Under the pieces are notes generated by a model. That model had not been told where the DNA came from. It was given only the letters and a program-made list of their open reading frames with translations, and did not search any database. The position numbers and the translations under genes were made by a program. A stretch of DNA of 60,000 nucleotides from Symsagittifera roscoffensis (Eukaryota > Xenacoelomorpha > Acoela > Convolutidae): the NCBI RefSeq assembly GCF_963678635.1, contig NC_087062.1:5508193-5568192 (forward strand), read 5' to 3'. Each line of letters begins with the position of its first letter. Position 1 is the stretch's first letter. Shown here in pieces: positions 58,830 through 60,000 of this stretch.

Positions 58830-59070
58830 GGGAGCGGTGGTGAAGTGGTAACGTCTCCTCCTCTCAATCGAAAGGTCGGGCGTTAGAGGTCCACCATGAT
58901 CCGTGCTCGTTGATTGAGGGTGAAGCAACATTACCCAGCCCAGAAAATTAACCAAAAAATAGCATGTAGTTCTTAAACAAGGGCACAACAACGGTTCGCC
59001 GTGATGAGCTGTACAGCTCTTGTGTTGGTCCTTTCCCCCGTGGATAAATGGTCATAATTTATTGACGCCC
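58830..59070 (+). mobile_element. tRNA-derived SINE-like sequence
   Basis: 58830-58905 resembles a tRNA: an A-box-like GTGGTGAAGTGGTAACG, a stem near CTCTCAATCGAAAGGTCGG, and a damaged B-box region GCGTTAGAGGTCC followed by CACC pairing with the GGTGG near the start. It lacks a clean cloverleaf, so it is not a working tRNA. The sequence after it to about 59070 would be the SINE body. Minus-strand open frames here are antisense. Confidence 0.45.
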
Positions 59071-59300
59071 ACACCACAGTTTTAACAGTTATTTCACCTG
59101 CGATTGTTTGTTTTGAATTTATGGCGTTAGGAAGTGGCCATTTTAGTTGATTTTGAACACTAACACGCAAAATATTTCAACCTATCAATGCGTGAGCCTC
59201 GATTTAATCCGACTGAGAAATCAATTCAGTTTTCGATTTGACTTGAGAAAAGCTTAGAACTATTGATACTTTTTTTTATACTTTTTTGGACATATTCCAG
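59071..59300. other. Possible intron ahead of the terminal exon
   Basis: AT-rich, ending in a pyrimidine-rich TACTTTTTTGGACATATTCCAG acceptor-like stretch just before 59301. Confidence 0.35.
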
Positions 59301-59441
59301 CCTCAGACTGTGAAAAGTAAAAACGATGTTGAAAGGATCATTCCGGGAGAAATTCTGATGCATGGCTTAGAGCACGATCAGGACCACCCATCTGAGTTCA
59401 TCATTGTTATGAGGCCAAACTGTGCACTGGATAGGCGCTGA
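59301..59441 (+). CDS. Possible terminal exon of a host gene
   Basis: After the acceptor ATATTCCAG the phase-0 frame is open for 46 codons to TGA 59439-59441: SKNDVERIIPGEILMHGLEH, then SEFIIVMRPNCALDRR. It has balanced codon use and charged and hydrophobic residues in a protein-like mix. No domain recognised and no upstream exon found. The last part overlaps a 33-bp imperfect tandem repeat (GAGGCCAAACTGTGCACT and GAGGCCGAACTGTGCACT), so the true end is uncertain. Confidence 0.42.
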   Translation, partial: PQTVKSKNDVERIIPGEILMHGLEHDQDHPSEFIIVMRPNCALDRR

Positions 59442-60000
59442 GGCCGAACTGTGCACTTGGAATCCAGAGACAAGTCTTTAATTATTCTAAAATTTTGTCG
59501 GAATGATAAAAAAAAAGATCAAAAGAACAAATAAGGGACTGTCCTTGTTGCGGAATCCGCTAACAATTCACAATTTACACACTTTGGCATTGTAGTGATA
59601 TGATGAGCTATGGACCATGTGGCCTCAATGATGCAGCAAAACTTCGGTTCTTTTTTTTAGTTAACCAGCCAGAGGCTAAACCCGGATGTTACTTGTTTAA
59701 GGTTAGCTAAGCTATGACTATCTTACAAGAGCTCACATTGTTGTAGGTGTTGGGATCGACGGACATGAGGCAAGATTCGGTTCGGACTCTTGGTACGACC
59801 CAAACTCAGGAACATCAGTGAAAAAAAATTTTTCCTCTTCGATCCAGGGACACTCAATTTTATTAGCCCCCCCTCCCTGTAACCCTCATCTGCTGGGACA
59901 TCCTCTCAACACTAAGTAAGGATACCCGTGATGTTAATTTTCCTTACTGTACGCAAAGACCGGTGGCAATGGCTTCCCATATTTTTTTAAAAAAAATAGA
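59442..60000. other. Unassigned, with one weak exon candidate
   Basis: At 59747-59817 (plus strand) a stretch after TTGTTGTAG reads GIDGHEARFGSDSWYDPNSG without stops and is followed by a weak GTGAAA donor. It is GC-richer than its surroundings and could be a small exon. The rest has no supported feature. Confidence 0.25.

Noticed and set aside
58830-58905. A functional tRNA gene
   Set aside because: The B-box is damaged and the arms do not all pair; a SINE head or tRNA pseudogene fits better.

Overview
The window looks like AT-rich, repeat-dense nuclear DNA from an invertebrate animal. The evidence is GT-AG exon edges, LTR retrotransposons with env-like genes, MITEs, a tRNA-derived SINE-like head, minisatellites, a satellite array and very few host exons. 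I cannot name the species. One possible 46-nt intron would fit a lineage with very short introns, but that alone does not identify it. There is no bacterial operon structure, rRNA, CRISPR array or phage.

Layout. 1-4490: decayed remnants of a Maverick/Polinton-type integrase, an 883-bp tandem duplication, and a hAT-type MITE with an 8-bp target duplication. 4495-10425: a young but defective Ty3/gypsy element (+ strand) with 207-bp LTRs, 4-bp target duplication GTAT, gag, part of a protease, RT, RNase H, integrase and a repeat-bearing C-terminal tail. 10430-11712: one possible host ORF, then an array of ATTATAATC-type palindromes.

11713-31323: element A, a very large (19.6 kb), old, minus-strand LTR element. 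Reading leftward from its 5' LTR it has a primer-binding site, gag with one CCHC knuckle, protease, RT, RNase H, integrase, a long env-like gene with signal peptide and membrane segment, a further gene (here ORF4), and the 3' LTR. 34890-46652: element B, a diverged relative in the same orientation with target duplication CTCA. A deletion from the middle of its 5' LTR into pol removed the PBS, gag, protease, RT and RNase H. It keeps integrase, env-like and ORF4 sequence. In both copies the env stop and the ORF4 start overlap as ATGA, and ORF4 has no function I can recognise. Element A sits inside a copy of a dispersed repeat whose other copies lie at 48.8-52.2 kb.

31324-34889: a C-rich then G-rich block, palindrome arrays, a 22-bp minisatellite (TTTCGAC/CTCGACC) and unassigned sequence. 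46657-60000: a few host-like exons (minus strand at 47805-47992, 52361-52678 and perhaps 56931-56964; plus strand at 59301-59441). Between them lie a 1.7-kb tandem duplication, a MULE transposase remnant, a 365-bp satellite whose four copies alternate as a dimer, two foldback elements and a SINE-like sequence.

All mobile-element genes seen here carry stops, frameshifts or lost catalytic residues. I see no intact autonomous element. The most unusual parts are the env/ORF4 gene pair shared by A and B, the LTR hairpin with compensatory changes between A and B, the two-monomer satellite, and the two foldback elements with similar arm motifs.
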